This document shows positions 1 to 10,097 of a stretch of DNA of 64,000 nucleotides, piece after piece. Within the stretch, counting starts at the first letter, position 1, and every line of letters begins with the position of its first letter. This stretch comes from Schistocerca nitens (Eukaryota > Arthropoda > Insecta > Orthoptera > Acrididae). The stretch spans positions 129,454,521 to 129,518,520 of the forward strand of contig NC_064621.1 in NCBI RefSeq assembly GCF_023898315.1. Reading direction: 5' to 3'. A program made the translations under genes and the position numbers. The notes below the pieces were generated by a model that saw nothing but the letters and a program-made list of their open reading frames with translations, did not search any database and was not told where the DNA came from.

Positions 1-364
1 CAGCATTATAGTTCAGATCTGCATTCTTCTTGCAGACCATACCATCGTCATATTAATCTCTCAGTGACTCGAAACTGCAGCAAGTTCCACGAATACGCTT
101 TTTGTGTGGTGGTCTAGCGGTAGAACATGTGGATGGAAACTCAGAGGCTGTATGATAGAATTACGGCTGGATCATTCTTTTTTACTCAGCCTTTTAACCT
201 AGAATTCATCTCACAATGGCGTGGAGATTCGCCAGAAACTGAACGTAGCTTGGAATCCACGTTAGATTGTAGTTCACCTTTCCCTGGTTGGATAATTTTT
301 AGGGACCTACAAGTCACTTACCTGTAAGCTAGTTGTATCAGAAACACATACCGAAAAAAATCTA
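1..364. other. Anonymous AT-rich DNA
   Basis: No gene or repeat recognised. A short TGGTCTAGCGG stretch near position 110 resembles a tRNA A box, but no B box follows at the right distance. Confidence 0.4.
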
Positions 365-560
365 CGAATCCAAAACCTGTTTTATTTTTAATTCATTATG
401 CATAAAGTAAAACGTCTTCCGACAATCTGCTTCAGCTTTCCTTCGTTAATATAAAAAGAGCTTGGCGCTGCAGCGCAGCAAATGACTCAACATTAAACTT
501 TCTACTTTCCTTGAGTCAAACACAGATGCGAACACGATTCTTTGCGTTGTGAGATGAAAG
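365..560 (+). repeat. Diverged duplicated segment, copy 1
   Basis: This segment resembles 1254-1435. Both run from a T-rich block through an AGCGCTGCAG-like core to a shared stretch around CTTCCTTGA and then ACACGAT. Identity is patchy with indels. The two copies lie about 890 bp apart in direct orientation. I do not recognise the family. Confidence 0.45.
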
Positions 561-643
561 ATATTATTTGTTTGGACATCCCAGATTATTCAGAAGACTG
601 ATAAACGAGCCTACACTCGAAAAAGAGATTTAGGCCTTTTAAA

Positions 644-857
644 AAATGGTTCAAATGGCTCTCAGCACTATGGGACTTAACATCTATGGTCACCAGTTCC
701 CTAGAACTTAGAACTACTTAAACCTAACTAACCTAAGGACATCACACAACACCCAGTCATCACGAGGCAGAGAAAATCCCTGACACCGCCGGGAATCGAA
801 CCCGGGAACCCGGGCGTGGGAAGCGAGAACGCTACCGCACGACCACGAGCTGCGGAC
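644..857 (-). mobile_element. SINE-A with a tRNA-Gly(CCC)-like head
   Basis: Non-autonomous retroposon on the minus strand. The tail starts at the low-coordinate end with AATGGTTCAAATGGCTCT. The head reads, on the minus strand, TCTCGCTTCCCACGC followed by CCCGGGTTCGATTCCCGG, which matches the anticodon arm and T arm of a Gly(CCC) tRNA. It is flanked by a 13-bp target-site duplication TAGGCCTTTTAAA (631-643 and 858-870). Most other copies in the window have a different, Leu/Ser-like head on the same tail. Confidence 0.9.
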
Positions 858-870
858 TAGGCCTTTTAAA

Positions 871-1253
871 GATCATAAGGACTTTGGGATAATCTCCTTC
901 AATGGGCTTTAGAAATTTCTGGCGGATGAATGCACAATTTTTCAAAATATTTCTCCAGATTGTTGAGGGACACATTTCGAAATATGTTGACAGTTTCAGA
1001 CTGTCAGTTTCAGCTTCCCTCAAATTAGCAATCACAGTTCTCACTTTTAATTCACTGCAAATTCTTCGAACAATGGGCAGTAAGTTATTTACATTTCAGC
1101 TATTGTAATAAATATGACAGGTAACGAAAAGACAACAATCTTATCATCAGATTGCGACGCGAAACTTATAGTTTAATGTAATCAAATAATTTTAACAAAT
1201 AGGCTTCCCGTAGCCGTTTGAGAAGAGTTGCATAGAGAAAACACACGCCAATC
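871..1253. other. No recognised feature
   Basis: AT-rich sequence with no convincing coding potential. Short open frames on both strands overlap each other and resemble nothing I know. Confidence 0.4.
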
Positions 1254-1435
1254 GAAAATCTGTTGTTTTATTTTTTATCCTACCAGTAAGATTTTTCCGA
1301 AAAATTACTTCAGCAACTTTGCTTCGTTTACATACTGTACGTTCTTTCGTCAGCGCTGCAGATGATTCAGCTTTCAAGTTTCTGCCTTCCTTGAACCAAA
1401 TCTAGACGTGGACACGATAGCTTGCAACACGCGGA
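1254..1435 (+). repeat. Diverged duplicated segment, copy 2
   Basis: Second copy of the segment at 365-560 in the same orientation. The best conserved part is around 1350-1415, where the CAGCGCTGCAG core and the CTTCCTTGA block occur in the same order as in copy 1. Confidence 0.45.
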
Positions 1436-2554
1436 GAAGAGTTTGTCATAAGGAATCCAAGATAAGGAAATGTAGCAATGAGTCTCAACAATGCATTACA
1501 GTCCGTACGAATCTTCACAAGAGGAGTTCTGTAATACAAGCGAAACAAGTAGAATATACATGATTTTTCTTGTGTTTTCTTTTACTTGTGCCGCCTCAAC
1601 CAGCTTCCAACACAAACTTATTTATTCACACAGACTTACACCCATGATTCGCATACATTATTTACGTTGGTTATGAACATATTACACATCACCATGTTCA
1701 CCAATCATTGCCATGACGTGTCACTGCAAACGCCAATTCTATATGTAACACATAACGTTCATACCGTCAGGTAACTTCCTGATGTTCGCTGCTTACTCCG
1801 TTTAAGTTACATGAAAGTGGTCATATCATTCACTTACGGTTGTTTCCTGAACTCTGTTCATAACTATACGCAGCGGCCCATCAGCCAAAAACTCCGAAGA
1901 CACTTGACGCTACCTGCCGGAATGCGGGCCAGGTCTCTAGATGGTTCTAATTCGAAATCCATTGCAGTGTATCGGGAACATGCAGAAAAACCACTGCGTT
2001 GGTTCAGTAATACTGCATGAGGTTTTGCACTGAAGTTCCATTTACCAGTGAGCGGCCTGGAATTATTCTGCGAGTACAAGGCCAGACCATTAGCACTGCG
2101 TGTCGACGCCAGACAGTGTGGACGCCACTGGATAAAGAGTGACCTGATGCGCTTCTGGACGAAACAGAAACACTCTGAAAGCGTAACTTGGGTACGGATT
2201 ACACGGACGTGCTCACGGTAACAAGCAACAAAGCGAAAGGACAACAGCGCCGTTTTTCGATGATGAACAACAAATGAAAATTTTCAATTGCATTTGGAGC
2301 TATGGATGCTAACAATGGGCTGAACATATCTTCATACCTCACAGGTATACTCTCCTAGTTTTATGATTCCAAAAAACGTCAGTTGCGATGTAGTCCTGAA
2401 ACAACCTAAGAAAAAATTTTTGAACTTCGATACTCCAACAAGTAATATACTGACCTTCTTAGTAACCTGTCCAGTTATTTGTTACTGTGGACCAGTGGTC
2501 ATAAAACTAAACTAACGAAGCTATTGATTTTTTTATAAGTTTGTTGGCCTCAGA
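1436..2554. other. No recognised feature
   Basis: About 1.1 kb without an identifiable element. The longest open frame here is 126 codons on the minus strand (1864-2244). It shows no recognisable domain and no supporting context, so I do not call it a gene. Confidence 0.4.
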
Positions 2555-2624
2555 GTGCAGAGTGCACAGTGAAAATCTCATTCTGGAAACATCCCCCAGG
2601 CTGTGGCTAAGCCATGTCTCTGCA
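2555..2624 (+). repeat. Fragment of a tRNA-containing dispersed repeat
   Basis: GTGAAAATCTCATTCTGG followed by ACATCCCCCAGGCTGTGG. The first block also ends the fold-back repeats at 18.7-19.0 kb and 40.09-40.26 kb, so this is an edge fragment of that family. Confidence 0.6.
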
Positions 2625-2676
2625 CGAGAAATACGATGTTGGTAGCAGAATGGTCACTCGGTCTTCTTATAATATA

Positions 2677-3645
2677 CACTGAACAGCCAAAGAAACTGGT
2701 ATAGGCAAGCGTATTGAATTAGAGAGATATGTAAACAGGCAGAATACGGCGCTGCTGTCGGCTCAAAAATGGCTCAAATGGCTCTGAGCACTGTGGGACT
2801 TAACTGCTGTGGTCATCAGTCCACTAGAACTTAGAACTACTTAAAGCTAACTAACCTAAGGGCTCACACACGTCTATGCCCGAGGCAGGATTCGAATCTG
2901 CGACCGTAGCGGTCGCGAGGTTCCAGACTGTAGCACCTAGAACCGTTAGGCCACTCCGGCCGGCGCTGCTGTCAGTAACGCCTGTATGTCAGGCGCAGTT
3001 GTTAGGTCTGTTAATGCTGCTAAATGCCATGTTATTAAGATTTAAGTGAGTTTCAGTGTGGTGTTACAGTCTGCTCGCCAGCGATGGGACACAGCATCTC
3101 CGAGGAAGCGATGAAGTGGGAATTTTCCCGTACGATCATTTCACGAGTGTACCGTGAGTATCAGGAATCCGGTAAAACATCCAGTCTCCGACATCGCTGC
3201 GGTCAGAAAAAGATCCTTCAAGAACAGGGCCAACGAAGACTGAAGAGAATCGTTCACTCTAACAGAAATGCGACCTTTCCGTAAATTGCTGCCATCAATA
3301 TGTGTCAGCGAGCGAACCGTTCAACGAAACATCATCGATATGGGCTTTCGGAGACGAAGGCCCACCCGTGTACCCTTGATGATTGTACAGTACGAACCTT
3401 TACGCCTCGCCTGAGCCCGTCAACATCAACATTTGACTGTTGATGACTGTAAACATGTTGCCTGTTCGGAGGAGTTTCGTTTCAAATTGTATTGAGCAGA
3501 TGGACGTGTACGGGTATGGAGACAACTATTCAGATGTGGAATAGAGCAGCGCATAAAATGGGTAATATTGGTACGATTTACCCCGTCATTCATCGGCTTG
3601 TGAAGTTCACTGTCGAAACAAAATGCAACTGCCAATAGGCCTATT
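2677..3645 (+). mobile_element. Tc1-like element remnant A (5' half)
   Basis: Begins after a TA with a TIR-like ACACTGAACAGCCAAAG. After the SINE inside it, a degraded transposase follows. The N-terminal helix-turn-helix region (3084-3284) includes RTIISRVYREYQESGK. Further along is a DDE-region stretch around 3432-3530, with VDDCKHVACSEEFRFKL and ADGRVRVWR in different frames. Stops and frameshifts are frequent. The second and third catalytic regions are missing, and the sequence is replaced near 3.65 kb by another Tc1-like element, so it is long dead. Confidence 0.75.
2760..2960 (-). mobile_element. SINE-A, Leu-like head
   Basis: Full-length minus-strand copy inserted in Tc1 remnant A. Target-site duplication CGGCGCTGCTGTC (2747-2759 and 2961-2973). 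The minus-strand B box reads GGTCGCAGATTCGAATCCTG, with one change from the common GGTTCGAATCC. The insertion postdates the Tc1-like element. Confidence 0.92.
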
Positions 3646-3659
3646 TTCACTTGCACCAG

Positions 3660-5246
3660 GGCGTAGTATGTCTATACTCAGGGGTTTTACTCTTAGTGTT
3701 CATTTTCCACGGTCGTCGGCGATCATACGGCACTCATGAGGCGTGTCTATTCACCCTCTGTTTTTACTCTGTTGGCAGTAACTGTGCTGAGTTTAGGGGA
3801 CAACAGTTTTTCCAATACCCATTCAAAGACGAGAACGTGCTGCTGTTGAACAGTTTCAGCCATTTGAATGTGATCGCACTGAGGGCCTCTAGGATTCTGA
3901 ATGGACTTATAGACGGATTGCTTCACATGTTGGGCGCAGCGTATTGGTGGCGTGTCTCTGCTTCCAACCGTGGTCTGCGGAACATTCTCACACCCCCAGA
4001 CCAGGTTCTGGAGGTCGACATAGTACAGGCACAAATCGAGATAGGCGCATTGTGAGAACTGCATTGGCTGACCGATCATCATCCAGGGACGAAATATAGC
4101 CACATGTTGCATCTGTTGCTTCATCAGAGACCATTGGGAACTGTTTGGATGCAGCAGTATTAAGATCACGTGTGACTCTGGCCAGGCTTGCAATGACATC
4201 ACGACACACCCAAGCATTATACTTCGGTGTGAAAGAGTTGACTGGAGTTTCTGTCTGTGTGCATGTGACGAGCGTTCACGTTCATAGCGTATACATGGTG
4301 AGCCGTCTGCCCCAGAACGCTTTCGTCCATGACATGCAGGTCCCACCCCAGCCTTTCCGTCATGGGGGGAGTTATCAGTTCCAGTCTGGAACCGCGCGAC
4401 CGTTACGGTCGCAGGTTCGAATCCTGTCTCGGGCATGGAGGTGTGTGATGTCTTTAGGTTAATTAGGTTTAAGTAGTTCTAAGTTCTAGGGGACTGATGA
4501 CCTCAGATGTTACGTCCCATAGTGCAGAGCCATTTGAACCATTTTACTGTAACGTACGCAGGAGAAATGCCAACAAAGACAGTAGCAGTCAGCAGTCAGT
4601 TCCATCTCAGTCACATTTGGTGTATCTGCATGGTGAAGTAACAAGTGCCCGCTACGTTTTACATTCTGATACCTCCATTCTGTTCTCATTTCTTCAGTTT
4701 TCAAAATAAAATGCGAATTTACATGGGGCTGCAGCGGCGCTAAGTTCTCTTCGTGGTGCACAAAAACTGCCGTGGCTAGCAAGATCACCAGGTCGGCAGG
4801 AAGACGACGTGTCTTTTCAGCAGACAGTGTGCATCCACATACGGCTGATGTGACGCGACGTGCTCTTCGTGGTGTACAACATCGGCTTTGGGCAGCAAGT
4901 TTACCAGATCACTGGCCAATAGAACACATAACGGACACAGTTAAGTGGGAATTTACTCTTTCTCGAGGGCCTGCAGTAAGTATTGCCGAATTGTAAAAAA
5001 AGGCACAAGAGACTTGGGACAATCTATCGCAGCATGCCATTCGCCGCCTTTATGATCGTTACCATTTGAGAATGCACGCCGGCATTGCCACCGGACTGGG
5101 GTACACTGTGTACTGGTGCTACAGTTCGGGCAGCCTTTACTGCGAAGTGTTTATGATATATTTCTACAACGATGGACTACGTGTCATCTGACTTGTCAAT
5201 AAAATGACCTTGACCTTGATGGTGGTGTATTTTTTTCCGCAGTGAG
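3660..5246 (+). pseudogene. Tc1-like transposase remnant B, split by a SINE
   Basis: Degraded DD(E/D) transposase of the family whose intact member lies at 54954-56375. Readable pieces in order, in shifting frames: WTYRRIASHVGRS near 3902 (helix-turn-helix); RDRRIVRTALADRSSSRDEI near 4037, followed by an in-frame stop; HVASVASSETIGN and LRSRVTLARLAMTSRH near 4100-4200; then, after the SINE at 4376-4545, PWLARSP near 4772, WPIEHITDTVKWEF near 4915 and a C-terminal HAIRRLYDRYHLRMHAGIA. Many frameshifts exclude function. The 3' end abuts the next Tc1-like element near 5245. The 5' boundary with remnant A is uncertain. Confidence 0.75.
4376..4545 (+). mobile_element. SINE-A, 5'-truncated
   Basis: Plus-strand copy lacking the first ~30 bp of the head. 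It starts within TTCCAGTCTGGAACCGC, keeps the B box GGTTCGAATCC (4413-4423) and ends at GCCATTTGAACCATTTT. No clear target-site duplication is visible. It splits the transposase of Tc1 remnant B. Confidence 0.88.
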
Positions 5247-6625
5247 TATATGGCCATTAAAATTGCTAGACCAAGAAGATGATTTGCTACAGACGCTAAA
5301 TTAAACCGAAAGGAAGAAGATGCTGTGATACGCAAATGATTAGCTTTTCAGAGCATTCACACAAGGTTGCCGCCGGTGGCAACACCTGCAACGTTCTGAT
5401 ATGAGGAAAGTTTCCCACAGATTTCTCATGCACAAACAGCAGTTGACCGGCGTTGCCTGGTGCGACGTTGTTGTATGACACGTGTAAGCAGAATAAATGC
5501 GTACCATCGCGTTTATGACTTTGATAAAGGGCGATTGCGGTTTATCGTATCGCGACATTTCTGCTCGCATTGGTCGAGATCCAATGACTGTTAGCAGAAT
5601 ATGGAATCGGTGGGTTCAGGAGGGTAAAACGGAACGCCGTGGTGGATCCCAACGGCCTCGTATCACTAGCAGTCGAGATGACAGGCATCTTATCCGCATG
5701 GCTGTAACGGATCGGGCAGCCGCGTCTCGATCCCTGAGTCAACAGCTGGGGACGTTTGCAAGACAACAACCGTCTGCACGGACAATTCGACGACGTTTGC
5801 AGCAACATGGACTATCAGCTCGGAGACCATGGCTGCGGTTACCCTTGACGCTGCATCACAGACAGGAGCGCCTGCGATGGTGTACTCAACGACGAACCTG
5901 GGTGCACGAATGGCAAAACGTCATTTTTTCGAATGAATCCAGTTTCTGTTTACAGCATCATGATGGTCGCATCCGTGTTTGGTGACATCGCGGTGAACGC
6001 ATTCGTGTATTCGTCATCGCCATACTGGCGTATCACCTGGCGTGCTGGTATGGGGTGCCATTGGTTACACGTCTTGGTCACCTCTTGTTCGCATTGACGG
6101 CACTTTGAACAGTAGATGTTACCCCTCAGATGTGTTCGACCCGTGGCTCTACCCTTCATTCGATCCCTGAAAAACCATGCATTTCCGCAGGATAATGCAC
6201 GACAGCATGTTTCAAGTCCTGTACGGGCCTTTCTGGATACAGAAAATATTTGACTGCTGCCCTGGCCAGCACATTCTCCAAATCTCTCACCAATTGAAAA
6301 CGTCTGTTCAATGGTGGCCGAGCAACTGGCCCGTCACAATACGCCAGCCACTACTCTTCATGCGCTGTGGTATCGTGTTGAAGCTGCCTGGGCAGCTGTA
6401 CCTGTACCCGCCATCCAAGCTCTGTTTGACTCAATGCCCATGCGTATCAAGGCCGTTATTACGGCCAGAGGTGGTTGTTCTGGGTACTGATTTCTCAGGA
6501 TCTATGCACCCAAATTGCGTGAAAATGTAATCACATGTAAGTTCTAGAATAATATATTTGTCCAATGAATACCCGTTTATCATCTGCATTCCCTCTTGGT
6601 GTATCAATTTTAATGGCCAGTAGTG
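5245..6625 (+). mobile_element. Tc1-like element C, degraded
   Basis: The TIRs are recognisable: TGGCCATTAAAATTG near 5251 and its inverted counterpart CAATTTTAATGGCCAGTAGTG ending at 6625, followed by TA. Total length is about 1.38 kb, normal for Tc1-like elements. The left end touches the right end of remnant B, so the exact TA is ambiguous. Confidence 0.8.
5497..6490 (+). pseudogene. Tc1-like transposase (element C), frameshifted
   Basis: Starts at an ATG giving MRTIAFMTLIKGDCGLSYRD and stays open for 162 codons. This covers the paired helix-turn-helix (SYRDISARIGRDPMTVSRIW) and the first DDE region, HVIFSNESSFCL-like. The usual first catalytic Asp of the F-S-D-E motif reads N here. An in-frame TGA stops it at 5983. 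Downstream pieces in other frames include PQDNARQHV near 6190 (second catalytic region), LSPIENVCSMVAEQLA near 6289 (third region, with Glu) and the C-terminal ITARGGCSGY before TGA at 6488. Non-functional. Confidence 0.8.
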
Positions 6626-7018
6626 TAGACATAGATGTAGAAGTAATGATGTAAATGTTGATAAAATTATCGTTTCCACCGAAAACTATTTGTGGTACGG
6701 CGAGGCTCTCTTCGTGCAATGAAATAGATGCGTCATCCGCTATAAGGATAGGTCCTTTCGGCTATCATTAAGCAGTATTCCAGAAAATTATATACGGTGA
6801 AAGCGATTAGAGGAATTCTGTCTTCCCCGACACGGCACAGTGGTATAGCAGAATAACACATGCTGTCTACTTCCAGGAAGTCGATTTCCTCCTCCACTCA
6901 GGAATGAATGCGGGGCTTCAGAAATTTCCGGCGCTTTTACGACGAACACAGAACACTAAGCACCGCACTTAACTAACAATGGCGCCAGCATAAACAACGC
7001 TCCACTGAAATCTAATTA
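6626..7018. other. No recognised feature
   Basis: Anonymous sequence. A stretch near 6830-6900 (ACGGCACAGTGGTATAGC) loosely resembles a tRNA-type promoter but is too weak to call. Confidence 0.35.
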
Positions 7019-7285
7019 ACAGTGGCCGCCACGCGTGGCGCGAGTACAGGAGGGCGCAGGGCGTCCTTTGTCCGCCGGATGTAATTGCCAATTAAATACA
7101 CGCCCATAAAACGCGCGGCTAATCAGCGCTGTTCCGAGTGTGATGCGAGCAGTCGAACGGCCGCGTCAGCTCCGCCCCTCCCGCTACCTCTGCAGCCGAA
7201 AGGCCTCTCCCTGACACGGTTGACGTCGAGAAATCTCCGCGGTACGCCTATCCTTAGCTACTCTACCCTCCGCGCGGATCAGTTA
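7019..7285. other. GC-rich, CpG-rich island
   Basis: A CpG-rich block in otherwise AT-rich DNA. It contains TGTAATTGCCAATTAAAT and CCCATAAAACGCG (7079-7118), which resemble homeodomain-binding sites, followed by a C-rich run. No coding frame is convincing. It could be a cis-regulatory element or an exon fragment of an unknown transcript. Nothing repeated matches it in this window. Confidence 0.35.
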
Positions 7286-7322
7286 CTTGCTTTGTTCCAA
7301 ATATAATACTGCAAATAAGATT

Positions 7323-7466
7323 CACTGTACTGCTCGACAATGCAACAATGTACAGCGGCAAGTTGCAATCGACCAGAGATCTGGAAACTTGGATCACATA
7401 CAGTTAATATAGGGGACGTTTTCGATTTACAAAAGGTAAAGGAACACCGAAAAGAGAACTAAGAGT
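7323..7466 (+). repeat. Tandem duplication, unit 1
   Basis: A 144-bp unit repeated directly at 7467. Shared landmarks are CACTGTACTGCTC, CAACAATGTACAGCGGCA and GTTTTCGATT. The copies differ by substitutions and small indels, so the duplication is not recent. Confidence 0.8.
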
Positions 7467-7590
7467 CACTGTACTGCTCTACAGTGCAACAATGTACAGC
7501 GGCACGTGGCAATCGTCATGAGATCTTGAAATTTGGATCACGTACAGGGGAAGTTTTCGATTCACGAAAGGAAAAAGAGATAGATAACTG
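7467..7590 (+). repeat. Tandem duplication, unit 2
   Basis: Second unit, starting 144 bp after the first. It retains CACTGTACTGCTC, CAACAATGTACAGCGGCA and GTTTTCGATT in order, then diverges near 7585. Confidence 0.8.
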
Positions 7591-7808
7591 CTAGGAGTAA
7601 GAACGCTGAAAATCATCAGGGAAATGAGTATGTGCTTTGTTTACTGGAAAAAGTGGATCTCACAGCAGCGTATGATACTGTCCATCATCGGTTACTCTAT
7701 GCAAAACTATATACTTTGATCAACAACGCCCACCTCGTTAGACTACTCAGCACCCTCCTCCAAAACCGCAGGTTTTTTGTTGAATTTCAAGGCCAACGCA
7801 GTCGCTGG

Positions 7809-8008
7809 GCCGGCCGCGGTGGTCTAGTGGTTCTAGGCGCTCAGTCCGGAACCGCGCGACTACTACGGTCACAGGTTCGAATCCTGCCTCGGGCGTGGAT
7901 GTGTGTGATGTCCTTAGGTTAGTTAGGTTTAAGTAGTTCTAAGTTCTAGGGGATTGATGACCACAGATGTTAAGTCCCATAGCGCTCAGAGCCATTTGAA
8001 CCATTTGA
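7809..8008 (+). mobile_element. SINE-A, Leu-like head, full length
   Basis: Begins GGCCGGCCGCGGTGG. A box TGGTCTAGTGG (7820-7830) and B box GGTTCGAATCC (7874-7884). Ends GCCATTTGAACCATTTGA. Target-site duplication GCAGTCGCTGG (7798-7808 and 8009-8019). This is one of the cleanest copies. It lies in the reverse-transcriptase gene of the LINE at 7635-9348. Confidence 0.95.
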
Positions 8009-8244
8009 GCAGTCGCTGGAGACCGCAGAAAAATGGTCTACCTCAGGGAAGCGTCTTGGCTCCACTTCTCTTCAACATCTATACCAACGACCAGCCATTG
8101 ACCCCAGGCACAAGGAGATTCTTATATGGAGATGACCTAGCCCTTGTTACGCAGAGCTCATGCTTTGAAAGAGTGGAAAGCAACCTGACAACAGCACTCA
8201 GAACACTGTCAAGCTACTACAATCGGAACCAACTCAGACCACAC

Positions 8245-8291
8245 ACTGTCAGGTGGCTTGCGGAGTATGGATGTAGATGTAGATGTAGACC
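8245..8291 (+). mobile_element. 3' tail of another retroelement inserted in the LINE gene
   Basis: A short block, GTCAGGTGGCTTGCGGAGTA, followed by three GATGTA/ATGTAG repeats (up to ~8291). It interrupts the reverse-transcriptase reading without closing it. The block looks like the 3' end of a LINE with a hexanucleotide tail, from memory of similar sequences in this group of insects. Imperfect AGACCA flanks may be a target-site duplication. Confidence 0.55.
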
Positions 8292-9200
8292 AAACCCTTC
8301 GAAGACAAAAGTGTGTGCCTTTCATTTAAGGAACAGGGAAGCTAATCGTGAGCTACATATTGCATGCTCAGGCATCCAATTCCAGCATCATCACGCACCT
8401 AAATACTTGGGAGTCACTCTCGATAGAACTCTGACATTCAAAACTCACTGCAAGAACACCAAAATGGAAATCTCCACTCCAAACTACCTAATTCGCAAAC
8501 TAGCGGGGACACAGTGGGGATCACATCCACAAACTATTCGCTGTTCTGCACTGGCACTGTGCTTTTCTACTGCTGAATATGCTTCTCCAGTCTGGTACAG
8601 GTCATCTCATGCCAGACAAGTAGACATTGCTCTCAACGAAACCTGCAGGTTGATCACAGATTGCTTAAGACCTACCCCAACTGATAAGCTCTACTGTCTG
8701 GCTGGAATAGCGCCACCATGGATACGCAGAACAGTGGCTGCCAACAAGGAGAGACTGAAAGTGGAACAGGACAGTGCCCATCCACTGCGCGGTTATAATC
8801 CACTACAGCAACGACCGAGATCGCGAAGGAGCTTCCTGAGAACATCCGAGAAGCTCACCATTTCACCAGAGCAGGCAAGGCTGGATTTATGGAAGAAGTC
8901 GACGCCTCACCTGCAGACGCCAGAAGCTGAAGAACTACCACCTGGACGCAACGAGAGCTGGCTGGTGTGGAAATCTTTAAACAGATTACGATCAGGAGTT
9001 GGACGATCCAGAGACAACCTGAAGAGATGGGGCTTCATAACAGAAGATACGTCCTGTGATTGTGGACAAGAACAAACCACAAGCCACATGCTCCAGTGCC
9101 TTTTGTGACCTACATCCTGCACGAAGATTGATCTCCTGCAAGCCACTCCAAGTGCCTTGGAGGTTGCAAAGTACTGGGCACATGTAACATAAATACAATT

Positions 9201-9202
<2 letters not shown>

Positions 9203-9291
<89 letters not shown>
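9203..9291. repeat. (TA)n microsatellite
   Basis: About 89 bp of nearly perfect TA dinucleotides with a single G interruption near 9279. It lies in the 3' UTR of the LINE. Confidence 0.97.
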
Positions 9292-9383
9292 TGATGTGTA
9301 TGGCTACTGTAAATTTGTATGTTTCTGATTCGAGAATAATAATAACTGGAAAAAGTCGTTTGCCGTAGTGGGTCGGAGAGCCT

Positions 9384-9564
9384 TATTGGGGCAGGATGGA
9401 CGAAGAGATCGGTTGTGCCCTCCCAAAGGAACCATCACAGAATTCACCTTATCGATTTAATTGGATAACGGAAAATCTAAACTGGATGGCCGAACGTCGG
9501 TTTGAACCGTCGTCCTCCCGAATGCGAGTCCAGTGTCCTAACCACTGCGTCACCTCGCTCGGTT
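9384..9564 (-). mobile_element. Type I tRNA-derived SINE (SINE-C), degraded
   Basis: On the minus strand it reads ACCGAGCGAGGTGACGCAG, GGACTCGCATTCGGGAGG and GGTTCAAACC. This is the tRNA-like head of the family present in better condition at 54606-54845. The tail is diverged and shortened. No target-site duplication is apparent. Confidence 0.8.
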
Positions 9565-9883
9565 TCGCTGTCTTCAATAGAGCTAAAATGCCATCAGCTA
9601 ACTTTAAAATTTTTAATTCTTCTTCCTAAAATTTAATTTCCTTTCATAATTTCTCTTAGGTGTCCCACACTGCTTCCTCAGTGTCATCAGCTTATATAAC
9701 TTCATTTTCGATGATTTTTGGTTTTTCATAGATAATATCCCGTTAATTAACGATGCATATGCTATGATACAGCAATATCTTTCAACGTGTCACCAACTTG
9801 GAAACCATCATCACACCAACAGAGTCTTAAAGTTTTGAAAGTCTCTTCGGGTTTGCTGCCGGATCCTAAAATCAACTTGACTC

Positions 9884-9988
9884 GATATTTCGGCGATCCA
9901 GCTGTTCGCTATCTTCAGGAAAATGCTGCTTCTGCTGATGATTCCCACTGAGAACTGACGCCAGGGTGCAAATCGACGTCCTATATAG
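9884..9988 (-). ncRNA. Hammerhead-ribozyme-like core in the PLE-1 3' UTR
   Basis: The minus strand reads CTGAAGA (plus 9912-9918), one extra U, a weak stem-loop pairing GCGA with UCGC, then GAAA (plus 9888-9891). ATAT on both sides (plus 9884-9887 and near 9983) can form stem III with an A at the cleavage position. Hammerheads are known in Penelope-like elements. The single extra nucleotide before stem II recurs in the other copies here. Activity is not implied. Confidence 0.5.
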
Positions 9989-10097
9989 GCCACCGTTCAG
10001 TACACGGCGCATGCGCCACCCATCACGGTTGCTGCCCTCCAAGACAGGGAGGTGGCGCCGCCCTTAGTGGAACACTGCTGGCAACGATATATCGCAC

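Larger units (their letters stand above)
7650..9108 (+). pseudogene. Reverse transcriptase fragment of the LINE, broken by a SINE
   Basis: Before the SINE: VDLTAAYDTVHHRLLYAKL (RT motif around the first Asp) up to EFQGQRSRW. After it: GLPQGSVLAPLLFNIYTND and YGDDLALV, the F/Y-x-DD catalytic box of reverse transcriptase. Further on are KYLGVTLDRTLTFKTH, PVWYRSSHARQVDIALN and a Cys/His C-terminal motif CDCGQEQTTSHMLQC. The downstream part is open for 384 codons (7954-9108). The SINE plus duplicated target adds 211 bp and breaks the frame. A small second insertion near 8245-8290 keeps the frame open. The catalytic YGDD is intact, but the element lacks its 5' half. Confidence 0.8.
7635..9348 (+). 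mobile_element. 5'-truncated non-LTR retrotransposon (Jockey/CR1-like group)
   Basis: Remnant of a LINE that begins inside the reverse-transcriptase domain. The 3' UTR contains the (TA)n tract at 9203-9291 and ends with AATAATAATA near 9348. A SINE-A copy sits inside it. Clade assignment is from motif style only. Confidence 0.75.

Noticed and set aside
105..160. tRNA-like A box (TGGTCTAGCGG)
   Set aside because: No matching B box or cloverleaf downstream.
1864..2244. 126-codon open frame on the minus strand
   Set aside because: No recognisable domain and no codon pattern that stands out; overlapped by other short frames.
3747..4436. 229-codon open frame on the minus strand
   Set aside because: It is the antisense of the degraded Tc1-like transposase and a SINE; the plus strand carries the recognisable motifs.
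7323..7590. CRISPR-like array
   Set aside because: Only two long imperfect units in tandem, in a eukaryotic genome.
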